DNA of 64,000 bases from Breznakiella homolactica (GTDB taxonomy: Bacteria; Spirochaetota; Spirochaetia; Treponematales; Breznakiellaceae), in the NCBI RefSeq assembly GCF_016616095.2, contig NZ_CP067089.2, forward strand, positions 1,860,001 through 1,924,000. The letters are read 5' to 3'. Position 1 is the stretch's first letter. Every line of letters starts with the position of its first letter. This document shows positions 17,631-26,449 of this stretch, piece after piece. A program made the position numbers and the translations under genes. A model generated the notes under the pieces. The model had not been told where the DNA came from and ran no database searches. It worked only from the letters and a program-made list of their open reading frames with translations.

Positions 17631-17663
17631 ACCCCCGGGAAGCAGCTGCTTTCCGGGGTTTTT
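17631..17663 (+). terminator. Rho-independent terminator after RCC1 paralog 1
   Basis: ACCCC...GGGAA pairs with TTTCC...GGGGT around AGCAGCTGC and is followed by TTTTT. Confidence 0.75.
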
Positions 17664-17728
17664 GCGAAGAGTACCCCACACTATTTGCCTTACGAATCGT
17701 ATTACTGTGGTGATTTTCCACCCAATTA

Positions 17729-17745
17729 TTGACTAGTTTAGTCAA
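17729..17745. promoter_or_regulatory. Palindromic operator candidate, copy 2
   Basis: TTGACTA-GTT-TAGTCAA, same core as copy 1 with a compensating change in the outermost pair. Confidence 0.6.
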
Positions 17746-17895
17746 TTTATTCGAGCAGCCATAAAACACACGTTTTAAGCGGGCTTAGAGAAGAGGTTAA
17801 CCATGAAGAAGAATCATTTAGCATTGTTTGCTATGGCGATTGTTCTATTTCTTACCGCCGCGTTTACCGCGGCGTGCAGCTCCCCGGTTTCTTCC
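17729..17895 (+). repeat. Direct duplication of control region and signal-peptide coding sequence, copy 2
   Basis: Nearly identical to 15926-16092. Upstream of it (17664-17728) the two control regions no longer match, so the duplicated unit begins at the operator. Confidence 0.8.
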
Positions 17896-19317
17896 CCAGC
17901 GGAGGCGCCCGGCGGCAGCGGCAGTGACGGTGGAAGGCCAACTACTCCGGACCCTGTTCCGAGTTACTACAGCATTACTTACAACGGAAACGGAAACACA
18001 GCGGGCAGCATCCCCGAAGATGAAGCCACTTACGAGTCAGGAAAGGATATTGTCACCGCGGCGGAAACCGGGGATCTGTATAAAGTCGGATACCGGATCA
18101 ACGGATGGAATACCAGCAGCAGCGGCGGCGGGATCCATTACGACAGCGGCAGCCAATTTACCATGGGAGACGGACCGGTAACCCTCTACGCCCAGTGGGA
18201 ACCGGTATATCCCGTGGTTAAGGCGGGACAGAATTTTACCCTTTTTCTCAAGGAAGATAGAAATCTGTATGTCACCGGGCACGGTCTTTATGGACGGCTT
18301 GGTTTAGGCAGCGAAGACATACAGTACACCCCCGTTCAGGTTCCCGTAAGCGGTAGGGTCAGAACCTTCGGCGCCGGCTGGGACAGCGCCGCAGCGGTCA
18401 TGGAAGACGGAAGGATGTTAGCCTGGGGAAATAATGATTACGCGAAACTCGGTATCGGCACTGAAAACGGCAATACCAGCAGCCCAAAAGAAATTGCCTC
18501 GGTGAATGGCACCGTTTCTATCGCGAACGGATTGTACCATACGTTGTTTCTCACCGGCAGCGGTGAACTCTGGGCGGTGGGCTCAAGGATAAACGGCAGC
18601 AGCGGGGACGGTACAGCCGGCAACCCTGCCGGGAGCAGAAATAGTAACGTAAATCCGTCCTTTGTCACCGATAACGTAGCCTCCGCGGCAGCCGGGCACG
18701 ATTATACTATGGTCGTAAAAAAGAACGGCAGTCTCTGGAGTGCCGGCGCTCCCGGCAACGGCCGCCAGGGCAGCGGCGCGACACAGAACGTCGTATTTCT
18801 TGCGGAAAATACATCAATGGGTATGGATAACGCCAAGGTATTTGCCGGCACGGAGACCCATACCATGGTACTAAAAAAAGACGGAAGCCTTTGGAGTACC
18901 GGGAACAACGACAACAGACAGCTTGGGATCGGCAGCAACAGCGCAAACAGTACATCATTTAAGCCGGTACAGGAATACGTCAACGGAACCGACGCGTCCG
19001 GAGGAACCCAGGACATGAAAGATGTTGCCGAGGTTTCGCTGGGAACAATCCACTCTATGATCCTTAAAAACGACGGGACCCTGTGGGCCGTCGGAAGCAA
19101 CGGAGATTACAGGCTTGGGATCCAGTTTTCCGATGCCAGGAACGCGGCTTTTAAAGTGCTCGATAATGTGGCGCATATCGCCGCTGGAGACAACCACACC
19201 ATAGCGGTAAAGACTGACGGAACGGTCTGGGGCGCGGGAGCCAACAGGACCGGTCAGTTCGGAAACGGACGGGATAATACCGGCAGAACCTGGACGGAAA
19301 TAACTGAAGCCCAGTAA
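17803..19317 (+). CDS. RCC1-repeat surface lipoprotein with one InlB-type repeat (paralog 2)
   Basis: A 504-residue paralog of the preceding gene. Signal peptide and lipobox are nearly identical, the Gly-rich linker is shorter, and the InlB-type repeat (YNGNGNTAGS to LYAQWEP) is strongly conserved. It also has seven RCC1 blades, ending AGANRTGQFG, but blade loops differ widely from paralog 1, which suggests diversifying selection on the exposed face. Its own copy of the operator and ribosome site lets it be controlled together with paralog 1. A strong terminator follows. Function unknown; surface binding or adhesion is the best guess. Confidence 0.85.
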   Translation: MKKNHLALFAMAIVLFLTAAFTAACSSPVSSPAEAPGGSGSDGGRPTTPDPVPSYYSITYNGNGNTAGSIPEDEATYESGKDIVTAAETGDLYKVGYRINGWNTSSSGGGIHYDSGSQFTMGDGPVTLYAQWEPVYPVVKAGQNFTLFLKEDRNLYVTGHGLYGRLGLGSEDIQYTPVQVPVSGRVRTFGAGWDSAAAVMEDGRMLAWGNNDYAKLGIGTENGNTSSPKEIASVNGTVSIANGLYHTLFLTGSGELWAVGSRINGSSGDGTAGNPAGSRNSNVNPSFVTDNVASAAAGHDYTMVVKKNGSLWSAGAPGNGRQGSGATQNVVFLAENTSMGMDNAKVFAGTETHTMVLKKDGSLWSTGNNDNRQLGIGSNSANSTSFKPVQEYVNGTDASGGTQDMKDVAEVSLGTIHSMILKNDGTLWAVGSNGDYRLGIQFSDARNAAFKVLDNVAHIAAGDNHTIAVKTDGTVWGAGANRTGQFGNGRDNTGRTWTEITEAQ

Positions 19318-19349
19318 TTTTCGCAGTACATCAGAAAAAAAATAATAAG

Positions 19350-19378
19350 CGCCCCGGTTAAGCCGGGGCGTTTTTTTA
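19350..19378 (+). terminator. Rho-independent terminator after RCC1 paralog 2
   Basis: CGCCCCGG / CCGGGGCG stem with a 5-nt loop and seven T residues. Confidence 0.92.
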
Positions 19379-19457
19379 TTCCCGGACCGTATTGCTGGGA
19401 ACGATATGAAACAATCCGAGATTTACTCGAAAGCAATACTTTGATAGTATTCCTAAT

Positions 19458-20714
19458 ATGAGAAAAACATCCATACTGATACTATTACTCACCGCTCTTC
19501 TGCTGAAAGCGGGATATGTGTTCAGCCAGAACAGTATTAATATAGAAGAAACTGAAACAATTACCGGGATCACGGTAACCGGACTCAAGAGAACGAAACA
19601 GCATATCGCGGAAAATCCGCTCAAAAAGTTTATCGGCATGGATGTATCTTCGGTACATACCGACGATGTGATGGCCGCTGTTCATGGAACGGGGATTCTG
19701 GAACCTTTGTCCGTGGAAATCACCGACGATCCCGCGGGAAACGGCAGCATTCTGCATGTAACGGTCTCGGAAAAATGGAGCATATTTCCTATTCCCATGA
19801 TCAGGGTCAGTTCGGGCAGCTTCTATGGCGGCGCCGGAGTGATGGATGCCAACGCTTTCGGGCTTAATGACAAACTGGTAGCCGGGGCAATGTTCGGTAA
19901 ACAGGGATGGATGGGAATGGGCGGTTACATCCATACCCAGGGAAATTCCAATTTTCCGGGGTGGAATGTTACCGCGGTGTATAACAACCAGGAACGGGTA
20001 TATACGGATCAGAACGACGGGGTATACCGGCGGTTCGGGGTAAATTCCATCACCGCTTCCCTGGGTCTCAACTATTCCTTCCTGGATTTAATATCCCTGT
20101 CACTGGGCTTCGGGTTTTTTAATGAGGAACTCAAGGATATTGATAATCCCCGGATGGTTCCCGCTGAAAGCGGCATGGGACTGCGGATACGGCCGGGTAT
20201 TTCTATCCGGAAAAATGACTGGGACGGGTTCTTTTTATCCCAGAAAAGCGCCGGTTTTACATACGGATATATTTACGGATTCGATTTTCCTTCTTACCAT
20301 TCCTATAATTTCCGCGCTGCGTACGAACAATCCATCATCCCCGGTTTCAGGCTTCTGTTCCACGCCGGAGCACTGTACGAGCCCGGGGTTACACCGCTTT
20401 TTGAGTCCTCCCCGTCATCGGTGGGAATCAACATACTGCCCCGGGATTTCTCCGCCCGCCATTACGCCGGCGCGTCCCTGGGCCTCGAAAAATCCCTGCT
20501 GAAATTCAAATTCGGCCTTATATCACTGACCGCGGCGTACCAGGTGGTGTATTCCGACGGGCCGGTCCTGGATGAACAGCTGGATCACGGCTTCTTTTCA
20601 GCCCTGCGGATATACATGAGCAAAGTGGCCATGCCCGCCCTGGGGCTGGCGTATACCTACAATGCCGCGGCGGACCAGCACGATGTGACCTTCAACATTG
20701 GGATGAGCTTCTAG
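19458..20714 (+). CDS. BamA/TamA-family outer-membrane protein (one POTRA-like domain plus beta-barrel)
   Basis: 418 residues. A signal peptide (residues 1-23, ending VFSQ) is followed by one POTRA-like segment (about 30-105) with ITGITVTGLKRTKQHIAENP. The remainder is rich in alternating aromatic/small beta strands and ends NIGMSF. A terminal Phe is the usual outer-membrane insertion signal. Full BamA carries five POTRA domains and about 800 residues, so this is a small relative of unknown task, perhaps insertion or secretion of specific surface proteins such as the two lipoproteins just upstream. No operon partner is obvious. Confidence 0.75.
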   Translation: MRKTSILILLLTALLLKAGYVFSQNSINIEETETITGITVTGLKRTKQHIAENPLKKFIGMDVSSVHTDDVMAAVHGTGILEPLSVEITDDPAGNGSILHVTVSEKWSIFPIPMIRVSSGSFYGGAGVMDANAFGLNDKLVAGAMFGKQGWMGMGGYIHTQGNSNFPGWNVTAVYNNQERVYTDQNDGVYRRFGVNSITASLGLNYSFLDLISLSLGFGFFNEELKDIDNPRMVPAESGMGLRIRPGISIRKNDWDGFFLSQKSAGFTYGYIYGFDFPSYHSYNFRAAYEQSIIPGFRLLFHAGALYEPGVTPLFESSPSSVGINILPRDFSARHYAGASLGLEKSLLKFKFGLISLTAAYQVVYSDGPVLDEQLDHGFFSALRIYMSKVAMPALGLAYTYNAAADQHDVTFNIGMSF

Positions 20715-20767
20715 TTTTTCTGTGATATACTCTACATATAAACGTATAAAATTCAAAAGGAGCGGAT

Positions 20768-21796
20768 ATGTTCGGAATACGGTACGCAAAATTTGAGCCC
20801 GGCCTGTATGTTTTCAGATACAAAAATGGAAAAATAATTCAAGAAGGTGAAGGTTTGTCCTTCCGGTATTACGCTCCCACTACGTCATTGGTGGGGGTGC
20901 CCACGGGAAGCGGTGACGCGCCTTTTATGGTAAGCGAAATATCCGTGGACTTCCAGGAACTGACCATTCAGGGACAGCTTACCTACCGTATTTCGGATCC
21001 CGCAAAAACGGCGAAGATGCTGAACTATACCATTAACAGCTCAAACCTTCACTACATATCCGACGACCCGCAGCGGCTGCCGGAACGGCTTATCAACCTC
21101 GCCCTGGTGGCCACCAAGGGAGCGGTAAAAAATCTTCCCTTAAAACAGGCTATCGTTTCCTCCGATGATGTGGCCCGGAAAGTCCACGCGGCCCTGGGGC
21201 AGGACGAAATGGTCAAGGCCCTGGGGGTTGAAATCCTCAGCGTATCCATTGCCGCAATAAAACCGACCCCCGAGACCGCCAAAGCCCTGGAAGCGGAAAC
21301 CCGGGAACAGATTCTCAAGGAATCGGATCAGGCCATATTCCTGCGCCGCAACTATGCGGTGGAGCAGGAACGGATTATCCGGGAAAGCGAGCTCAACACC
21401 GAGATCGCCGTGGAGAACAAAAACCGGGAAATCCAGGAACGGCGCATGGAATCCCAGCGGCTCATGATGCAGAAACAGCTTGAGATGGAAGAGGAACGGC
21501 TGAAATTCCAGATCCTCCAGGAAGAGAAAAACCGGGAACTGGTGGGCCTCAAAACAGAGAACGAGAAGACCGAAGCCGACGCGAAAGCCTACGCCTTCCG
21601 GGAAATGATGAAGGTATACGAAGGGGTAAATCCGGAGATCCTCAAAGCCCTGGCGAATGCCAACATGGATCCCCGCCGGATCATGGCCATGGCCTTCCAA
21701 GGTATCGCCGACGGGGCCGGAAAAATCGGCAACCTCAACATCACCCCGGATCTGCTCAATACCATTATAGAGAACCGTGACTACGAAGAAGAATGA
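20768..21796 (+). CDS. SPFH/Band 7 domain protein (cytoplasmic-type, coiled coil)
   Basis: 342 residues. The SPFH fold covers about residues 20-180, with VDFQELTIQGQLTYRI and later VLSVSIAAIKPT-like strands. A long charged coiled coil follows (about 185-290), with many Glu/Arg and a RRMESQRLMMQKQLEMEEER stretch, then a short tail MDPRRIMAMAFQGIADG. No N-terminal membrane anchor is seen, unlike flotillin or HflK, so it probably forms a cytoplasmic ring or sheet. Its stop overlaps the start of the NAD-kinase-like gene (ATGA), pointing to a joint function. Confidence 0.85.
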   Translation: MFGIRYAKFEPGLYVFRYKNGKIIQEGEGLSFRYYAPTTSLVGVPTGSGDAPFMVSEISVDFQELTIQGQLTYRISDPAKTAKMLNYTINSSNLHYISDDPQRLPERLINLALVATKGAVKNLPLKQAIVSSDDVARKVHAALGQDEMVKALGVEILSVSIAAIKPTPETAKALEAETREQILKESDQAIFLRRNYAVEQERIIRESELNTEIAVENKNREIQERRMESQRLMMQKQLEMEEERLKFQILQEEKNRELVGLKTENEKTEADAKAYAFREMMKVYEGVNPEILKALANANMDPRRIMAMAFQGIADGAGKIGNLNITPDLLNTIIENRDYEEE

Positions 21797-22962
21797 AGAA
21801 ATATGAAAACCGTATCGTCATAGTCACCCGGGCTACGCGGCTCGAAAAGGTCCTGGCGGCCCAGAACACGGTTTCCCAGGCCCGGTTCTACGTCAAGCAG
21901 CTCGGCGGCGACTTTGACGAATACGAGCAGGAGCATCTGCAGTACGGTTCCTCGGTTCAGAATGTAAAACGCGACCTCGACGGACTTGCGGGGATACAGA
22001 TTCTCGACCGCCAGTATCTGCCGAACTTCGTGTTTGCCCCGGATGATATAATTGTCGTGGTCGGCCAGGACGGCCTGGTGGCAAATACCATAAAATACCT
22101 CGACGACCAGCCGGTGATCGGTATCAATCCCGATACAAGCCGGTGGGACGGGGTGCTCCTGCCCTTTCTGCCCGGGGACGCCGTAAAAATCGTCACCGAA
22201 ACCATTGAAGGCAAACGGAAAACCGAAGCGGTTACCATGGCAAAGGCCAAAGTCCAGAACGGTCAGGAGCTGCTGGCGGTGAACGATTTCTTTATTGGCC
22301 AGAAGGGTCACGCGTCTGCCCGGTATATCCTGAAGTACGGCGGTTACCGGGAACCCCAATCCTCCAGCGGAATCATCGTTTCCACGGGACTGGGCTCCAC
22401 CGGCTGGATGAAAAGTATCATTGCCGGTTCCTCAAGGATCTCCGCGTCGGTTATCGGCCACCCCTTCGGTTTTGACCACGACAGCGAACGGTTTGTCGAA
22501 GAGGATGCGGAAATCTCTAAGCAGGCTGAAGAGGAATCCATGGCTATGGACTTTATGGATGTGAGCGAAATACAGGCGGACATGGCGCCTCCGGAACCCA
22601 TGATGGAACAAGCGGCCCGGGCCGCCTCGGCGCCGCGTCCTATGGGAACCTTAAAAAAAGCCAGCTCCTTTTTCGAAAAAAAGAAAAAGACCTATGGTAT
22701 TTCGGAACTCTCCAAGGTTGTGGGAAAATGGGCCAGCGAGGAACTCGTCTTTGCGGTCCGGGAACCCTTTCCGAGCAAGACCACCGGTGCCACCCTGGTA
22801 TTCGGAACCGTCTCCCCGGGTGATACCCTGCGGGTGGAGTCCCTCATGGGGGAAAACGGCGTCATCTTCAGTGACGGCATTGAGACGGATTATATTTCCT
22901 TTAACTCGGGGACAGAGGTTCTCATAACCAAGGCGGATAAACAGGGCCGCATGGTGGTATAG
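21793..22962 (+). CDS. NAD kinase-like protein (ATP-NAD kinase family, altered GGDG motif)
   Basis: 389 residues, longer than usual bacterial NAD kinases (about 290). The NAD kinase signature GGDGT is here VVVGQDGLVANTI, so one Gly is replaced by Gln. GINPD follows as in true kinases, and SSSGIIVSTGLGSTGW matches the second conserved region. A linker of about 100 residues rich in Met, Glu and Ala (about 240-300) divides the fold, and the last part REPFPSKTTGATLVFG resumes it. The catalytic Asp is retained. It may be a divergent NAD/diacylglycerol-type kinase or a binding protein. It is coupled to the SPFH gene. Confidence 0.75.
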   Translation: MKKYENRIVIVTRATRLEKVLAAQNTVSQARFYVKQLGGDFDEYEQEHLQYGSSVQNVKRDLDGLAGIQILDRQYLPNFVFAPDDIIVVVGQDGLVANTIKYLDDQPVIGINPDTSRWDGVLLPFLPGDAVKIVTETIEGKRKTEAVTMAKAKVQNGQELLAVNDFFIGQKGHASARYILKYGGYREPQSSSGIIVSTGLGSTGWMKSIIAGSSRISASVIGHPFGFDHDSERFVEEDAEISKQAEEESMAMDFMDVSEIQADMAPPEPMMEQAARAASAPRPMGTLKKASSFFEKKKKTYGISELSKVVGKWASEELVFAVREPFPSKTTGATLVFGTVSPGDTLRVESLMGENGVIFSDGIETDYISFNSGTEVLITKADKQGRMVV

Positions 22963-22990
22963 CAGGGCTACCTGCGTTATACCAATTCCC

Positions 22991-23135
22991 GGCAAAGAAG
23001 CATGGGATAATGGATCCGGGGGTCCTGCCGGAAGAAAGATGGAATAGCTCCTCATCGGCCTTTGGCCTCGAAAGTCGCTTATTCCTCCTTTCTTCCGGCA
23101 CCCCACGCTACCATTACGGACCATGCTTCTTTGCC
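22991..23135 (+). repeat. Structured repeat, family F1, copy C
   Basis: A 145-bp inverted repeat with outer arms GGCAAAGAAGCATGG (22991-23005) and its complement (23121-23135), as in copy A. Inner arms 23027-23046 and 23080-23099 pair with two mismatches and have a sequence unrelated to the other copies. The loop carries the conserved F1 core with CTCATCGGCC. It lies between the NAD-kinase-like gene and the convergent RpiR gene. The rest of the gap (23136-23249) shows nothing recognisable. Confidence 0.85.
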
Positions 23136-23249
23136 GCTTTTCTGTATAATACAGGGGCTCTGCTCAGAAAAGAGCTGTGTTATGCTAAGCCATTCGGGAT
23201 TGTGCTAAAGGGCTGCTGGGGCTTAGGTCTATCGGATTTTAGTCCGGGG

Positions 23250-24110
23250 TTACGGCTCCGGGTCTTTTCCGTAATGGGTGGCGGCCATGGTCTGCTCCAG
23301 GGACGTGATGGTTGTATCCAGATCCTTGGAAATAAGCATGGAAAAAATAATATCCACCACCGTGAGCTGGTTGATTCTGGACAGGGTTGCCCCGGTCCGG
23401 TACACCCGCTCCAGGGCAGGAACCACCAGGGCAATATCCGCGAAGGTCCGCAGGCTGTTTTCCGTATCCATGGTAAGGGTGATTATGGTGGACTTGTTTT
23501 TACGGGCCCATTCCGCCACAGTAAGCATGGCGGAATTCTCCCCGGAATAGGAAATGATAAACGCAAGATCATCGGACCGGAGATTACACGCCGCGGTGAT
23601 CTGCAGGTCCGTTTCCGAAGTCTGGGAACAGGGAAGTCCAATGCGGATAAGTTTCTGAAACAGATCCTGGGCAACAAGCCCCGAAGCGCCGACGCCGAAG
23701 GAATGTATCATCCGGGCGCCGAGGATGGATTCCACGGTGGCGTTGATCCGGTTGATATCGGTCACCGATTCCAGCCGGGCAAGGCTGCGCTGTATCCCGC
23801 CGATTACCCCTTTTACGACCTCGGCGGGCTCCATATCCGTTTCAAGATCCAGATCCGGAAGGAAGCGCTCATCGGAGTTCCGGAATACATCGTGGGAAAG
23901 GCAAAGCTTGAAATCCGAAAACCCCGTCATGCCGATACGCCGGGAAAACCGTACAATGGCTGCCTGGCTTACGCCGCTTTGGCGGGCAAGTTCCGTTATG
24001 TTGAAATACAGAACCTTCCGGGGTTCCGCTAAAACATACTCCGCTACTTTTCGCTCCGCTGCAGGAAGGTCGGGCATGTGCTGGCGAATTGCAAAAAGAG
24101 CGCTTTCCAT
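23250..24110 (-). CDS. MurR/RpiR-family transcriptional regulator
   Basis: 286 residues: an N-terminal helix-turn-helix of the RpiR type (about 1-75; LARQSGVSQAAIVRFSRRIG) and a C-terminal SIS sugar-phosphate-binding domain (about 125-260; FGVGASGLVAQDLFQK and FIISYSGENSAMLTVAEWA). By family, the effector would be a phosphosugar such as MurNAc-6-phosphate. It lies two bases after murQ in the same operon, which supports control of amino-sugar recycling. The 3' end faces repeat copy C. Confidence 0.93.
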   Translation of the reverse strand: MESALFAIRQHMPDLPAAERKVAEYVLAEPRKVLYFNITELARQSGVSQAAIVRFSRRIGMTGFSDFKLCLSHDVFRNSDERFLPDLDLETDMEPAEVVKGVIGGIQRSLARLESVTDINRINATVESILGARMIHSFGVGASGLVAQDLFQKLIRIGLPCSQTSETDLQITAACNLRSDDLAFIISYSGENSAMLTVAEWARKNKSTIITLTMDTENSLRTFADIALVVPALERVYRTGATLSRINQLTVVDIIFSMLISKDLDTTITSLEQTMAATHYGKDPEP

Positions 24111-24112
24111 GG

Positions 24113-25066
24113 CTACGTTCCTTTCCGTGCTGATTTCTCCACTTTACTGATATGGCCGTCGGCTTCCGTTAAAAGCTGTTCCGCCCGCTCGCGGCCGACA
24201 TTGAGCAGTACCATGACGATGGCTATTTTCGGTTTTTTTCCCGAAGCGTTGAATGCCGTCTCAGCCTCTTCCGTGGAGCACCCGGTTACCTGGCGGATCA
24301 GGCGGATGGAACGGATCACCAGCTTCTGGTTTACCGGAGTAAGATCAACCATCAAGTTCTTATATACCTTTCCCAGCCGGATCATGCTCGCGGTGGACAG
24401 CATATTGAGGATAAGCTTCTGAGCCGTTCCGGACTTCATCCTGGTGGATCCCGTAACAACTTCGGGCCCCACGTCGGCGTACAGTATATGCTTCGCCACA
24501 TCAAAGGTCCTGGAGTTGCCGTTGCAGCTTATGGCGCCGGTTACGGCGCCGAGATCCCGGGCGTACTGCAGGGCGCCGAGTACGTACGGTGCCTGTCCGG
24601 ACGCGGTGATGCCTACCAGCACATCATCTTTCCCGAAGCTGATATTCTTAAGATCCTGAATTCCCGCGTCCGCCCGGTCCTCCGCGGATTCAATGGACCG
24701 GGTGAGGGCATCCAGCCCGCCGGCTATGAGTCCCTGGACCATTTCCGGGCTGACCCCGTAGGTGGGCGGACATTCCGAAGCGTCCAGAACACCCAGGCGG
24801 CCGGATGTACCCGCTCCGATATACACCAGGCGGCCGCCTTTTTTGAAGGCCGCTACAATATCGTCCACCAGAGCCGCGATCTGCGGAAGAATTTTTCCCA
24901 CCGCCACGGGAACCTTCCGGTCCTCGTTGTTGATAATGGTCACAATCTCCAGGGCATCCTTGGAGTCAATATCCGCGGATACTTCGTTCCGCTGTTCCGT
25001 GGTGTATCCGTCAAGGATTTCTTCGGTGACCGAGTAATCCGGTATCCCGTTTTTGTTATTCTGCAC
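24113..25066 (-). CDS. murQ: N-acetylmuramic acid 6-phosphate etherase
   Basis: 317 residues, a SIS-fold lyase that cleaves the D-lactyl ether of MurNAc-6-phosphate, giving GlcNAc-6-phosphate and lactate in peptidoglycan recycling. GAGTSGRLGVLDASECPPTY is the family hallmark, with the catalytic Glu. The second signature VTGSTRMKSGTAQKLILNML is also present. The start is GTG at 25066, inside the last codons of the epimerase gene, with GGAG upstream. An ATG start at the right distance is not available. The C-terminal UBA-like helical part VTGCSTEEAETAFNASG is intact. Confidence 0.96.
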   Translation of the reverse strand: MQNNKNGIPDYSVTEEILDGYTTEQRNEVSADIDSKDALEIVTIINNEDRKVPVAVGKILPQIAALVDDIVAAFKKGGRLVYIGAGTSGRLGVLDASECPPTYGVSPEMVQGLIAGGLDALTRSIESAEDRADAGIQDLKNISFGKDDVLVGITASGQAPYVLGALQYARDLGAVTGAISCNGNSRTFDVAKHILYADVGPEVVTGSTRMKSGTAQKLILNMLSTASMIRLGKVYKNLMVDLTPVNQKLVIRSIRLIRQVTGCSTEEAETAFNASGKKPKIAIVMVLLNVGRERAEQLLTEADGHISKVEKSARKGT

Positions 25067-26261
25067 AATTACGCTCCATTTCTTTCAGCCAGTCTATGCA
25101 CGCCATCAGCGCCCGGGGGGTGTGGAAGAAACCCTTCCATTTACCGCCTTTGAGGGTAAAAGCGGGTTCCCCCCGCCGGTCGAGATAACCATACCATTCA
25201 CCGTATTCGGGGTCAACGAAATGGCTGAAGATATATTCATCCACCCGGGTAAACCATTCCAAGTGTTCTTTGCGGCCGGTCAGTTTATACGCCAGCAGGA
25301 ACGCGCAGAGCGCTTCGGCGTGGACCCACCAGAGCTTCATATCCGATTCCAGCTTCTCCGTGGGGAAGCCCTTAAAATCCTGATAATAGAAGAAACCGCC
25401 GTATTTCTCATCCCAGCCCCGCTCGGCGCACCAGAGCATAATATCGGCGATATCCTCGACCTTCCGCTGTTCTCCCCGCTTGGCCACGGCAAGCATGAGG
25501 AACCACAGGGTCTCCAGGGCGTGGCCCGGATTGAGGAGGCGGCCTTCCATACAGCTTAGGAGATGGGTGCCGTCACTGAGAACCCGCTCGAATACGGCCT
25601 TTTCCTTCCGGTCCACATGGAGGGTAAAAATCTGGTTCTCCGCGGCGTCGATGAGGCCGTTGAGTTCAGCCTCCCCGATGATGCCTTCCATTTCGCCGGC
25701 AAGCCAAATATCCATCATGGCGGAACCCATGGCTTTTATGGGACGGTTTTTGCCGATCTGCTTTGTCCAGATACCCTTGGGATTGGGCTTGCGTTCCATG
25801 GCCCGGCGGTACACCGATTCCGCCATTTCCCGGGCCCACTGCTCTTTGGAGGCCCGGTGGAATTCCGCAAGCCCCGCGGCAAAGAAATATTCCGCAAATA
25901 TATTGTACGGTTCCACCAGGGGAAGTCCGGCGCGGTCCACGGAGAAGTACAGGTCCCCCGACGGCGCCCGGCCGTGTTTTTTCAGGAATTCCGTTCCGGA
26001 CCGGGCAAGCTCGAGCCATTGTCTGCGGCGGGCCTCATCGGCCGCGTCCCGGCGGTTGTACAGCTTGGCGAAGGTCCAGATTTCACGGGTCTGCATCCAG
26101 GCAAACTTATCGGTATCAAAAACAGTGCCGTCCCGTTCCAGGCAGGAATAATAACCGCCGTTTTCGCGGTCCAATGAATACCGCTCCCAGAAGGGTACTA
26201 CACTGTTAAACAGGTTGTCTTCATACTTCTCCCTGAGAGTTCGTATGGCGGCCTTGTCCAT
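25056..26261 (-). CDS. N-acylglucosamine 2-epimerase family protein
   Basis: 401 residues with the (alpha/alpha)6 barrel of the AGE / cellobiose 2-epimerase family. Typical segments are visible: WERYSLDRENGGYYSCLERD near the N-terminus, WMQTREIWTFAKLYNR (arginine-rich active site), NPGHALETLWFL with the conserved His-Glu, and KLWWVHAEALCAFL. It interconverts GlcNAc/ManNAc or mannose/glucose-type sugars. First gene of the epimerase-murQ-rpiR operon, divergent from the kinase. Gene context favours an amino sugar, but free hexoses or disaccharides cannot be excluded. Confidence 0.9.
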   Translation of the reverse strand: MDKAAIRTLREKYEDNLFNSVVPFWERYSLDRENGGYYSCLERDGTVFDTDKFAWMQTREIWTFAKLYNRRDAADEARRRQWLELARSGTEFLKKHGRAPSGDLYFSVDRAGLPLVEPYNIFAEYFFAAGLAEFHRASKEQWAREMAESVYRRAMERKPNPKGIWTKQIGKNRPIKAMGSAMMDIWLAGEMEGIIGEAELNGLIDAAENQIFTLHVDRKEKAVFERVLSDGTHLLSCMEGRLLNPGHALETLWFLMLAVAKRGEQRKVEDIADIMLWCAERGWDEKYGGFFYYQDFKGFPTEKLESDMKLWWVHAEALCAFLLAYKLTGRKEHLEWFTRVDEYIFSHFVDPEYGEWYGYLDRRGEPAFTLKGGKWKGFFHTPRALMACIDWLKEMERNCAE

Positions 26262-26449
26262 AAAGAATCCCCTTATTGACCCATATTAGGTGAAATTTTT
26301 TTTCACAAAAAAAGTATAGATCCATAAATATTGGCCTGTCAAGAAATATATTTTCATTTTGGCTAATATAGTGTACTATTAGTGCAGAAAACCATTGAAA
26401 ATCAGCGATTCTGCGCGGAACCGCCGCAGTTTCGGAGGAGATTATTTAT
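26262..26449. promoter_or_regulatory. Divergent promoter region between the epimerase operon and the sugar kinase
   Basis: AT-rich 188-bp region. A TATAGT -10-like box lies at 26367-26372, inside an inverted repeat CTAATA-N8-TATTAG (26363-26382), and could be bound by the RpiR regulator. The kinase ribosome site is CGGAGGAG. No clear -35 was found. Confidence 0.4.
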
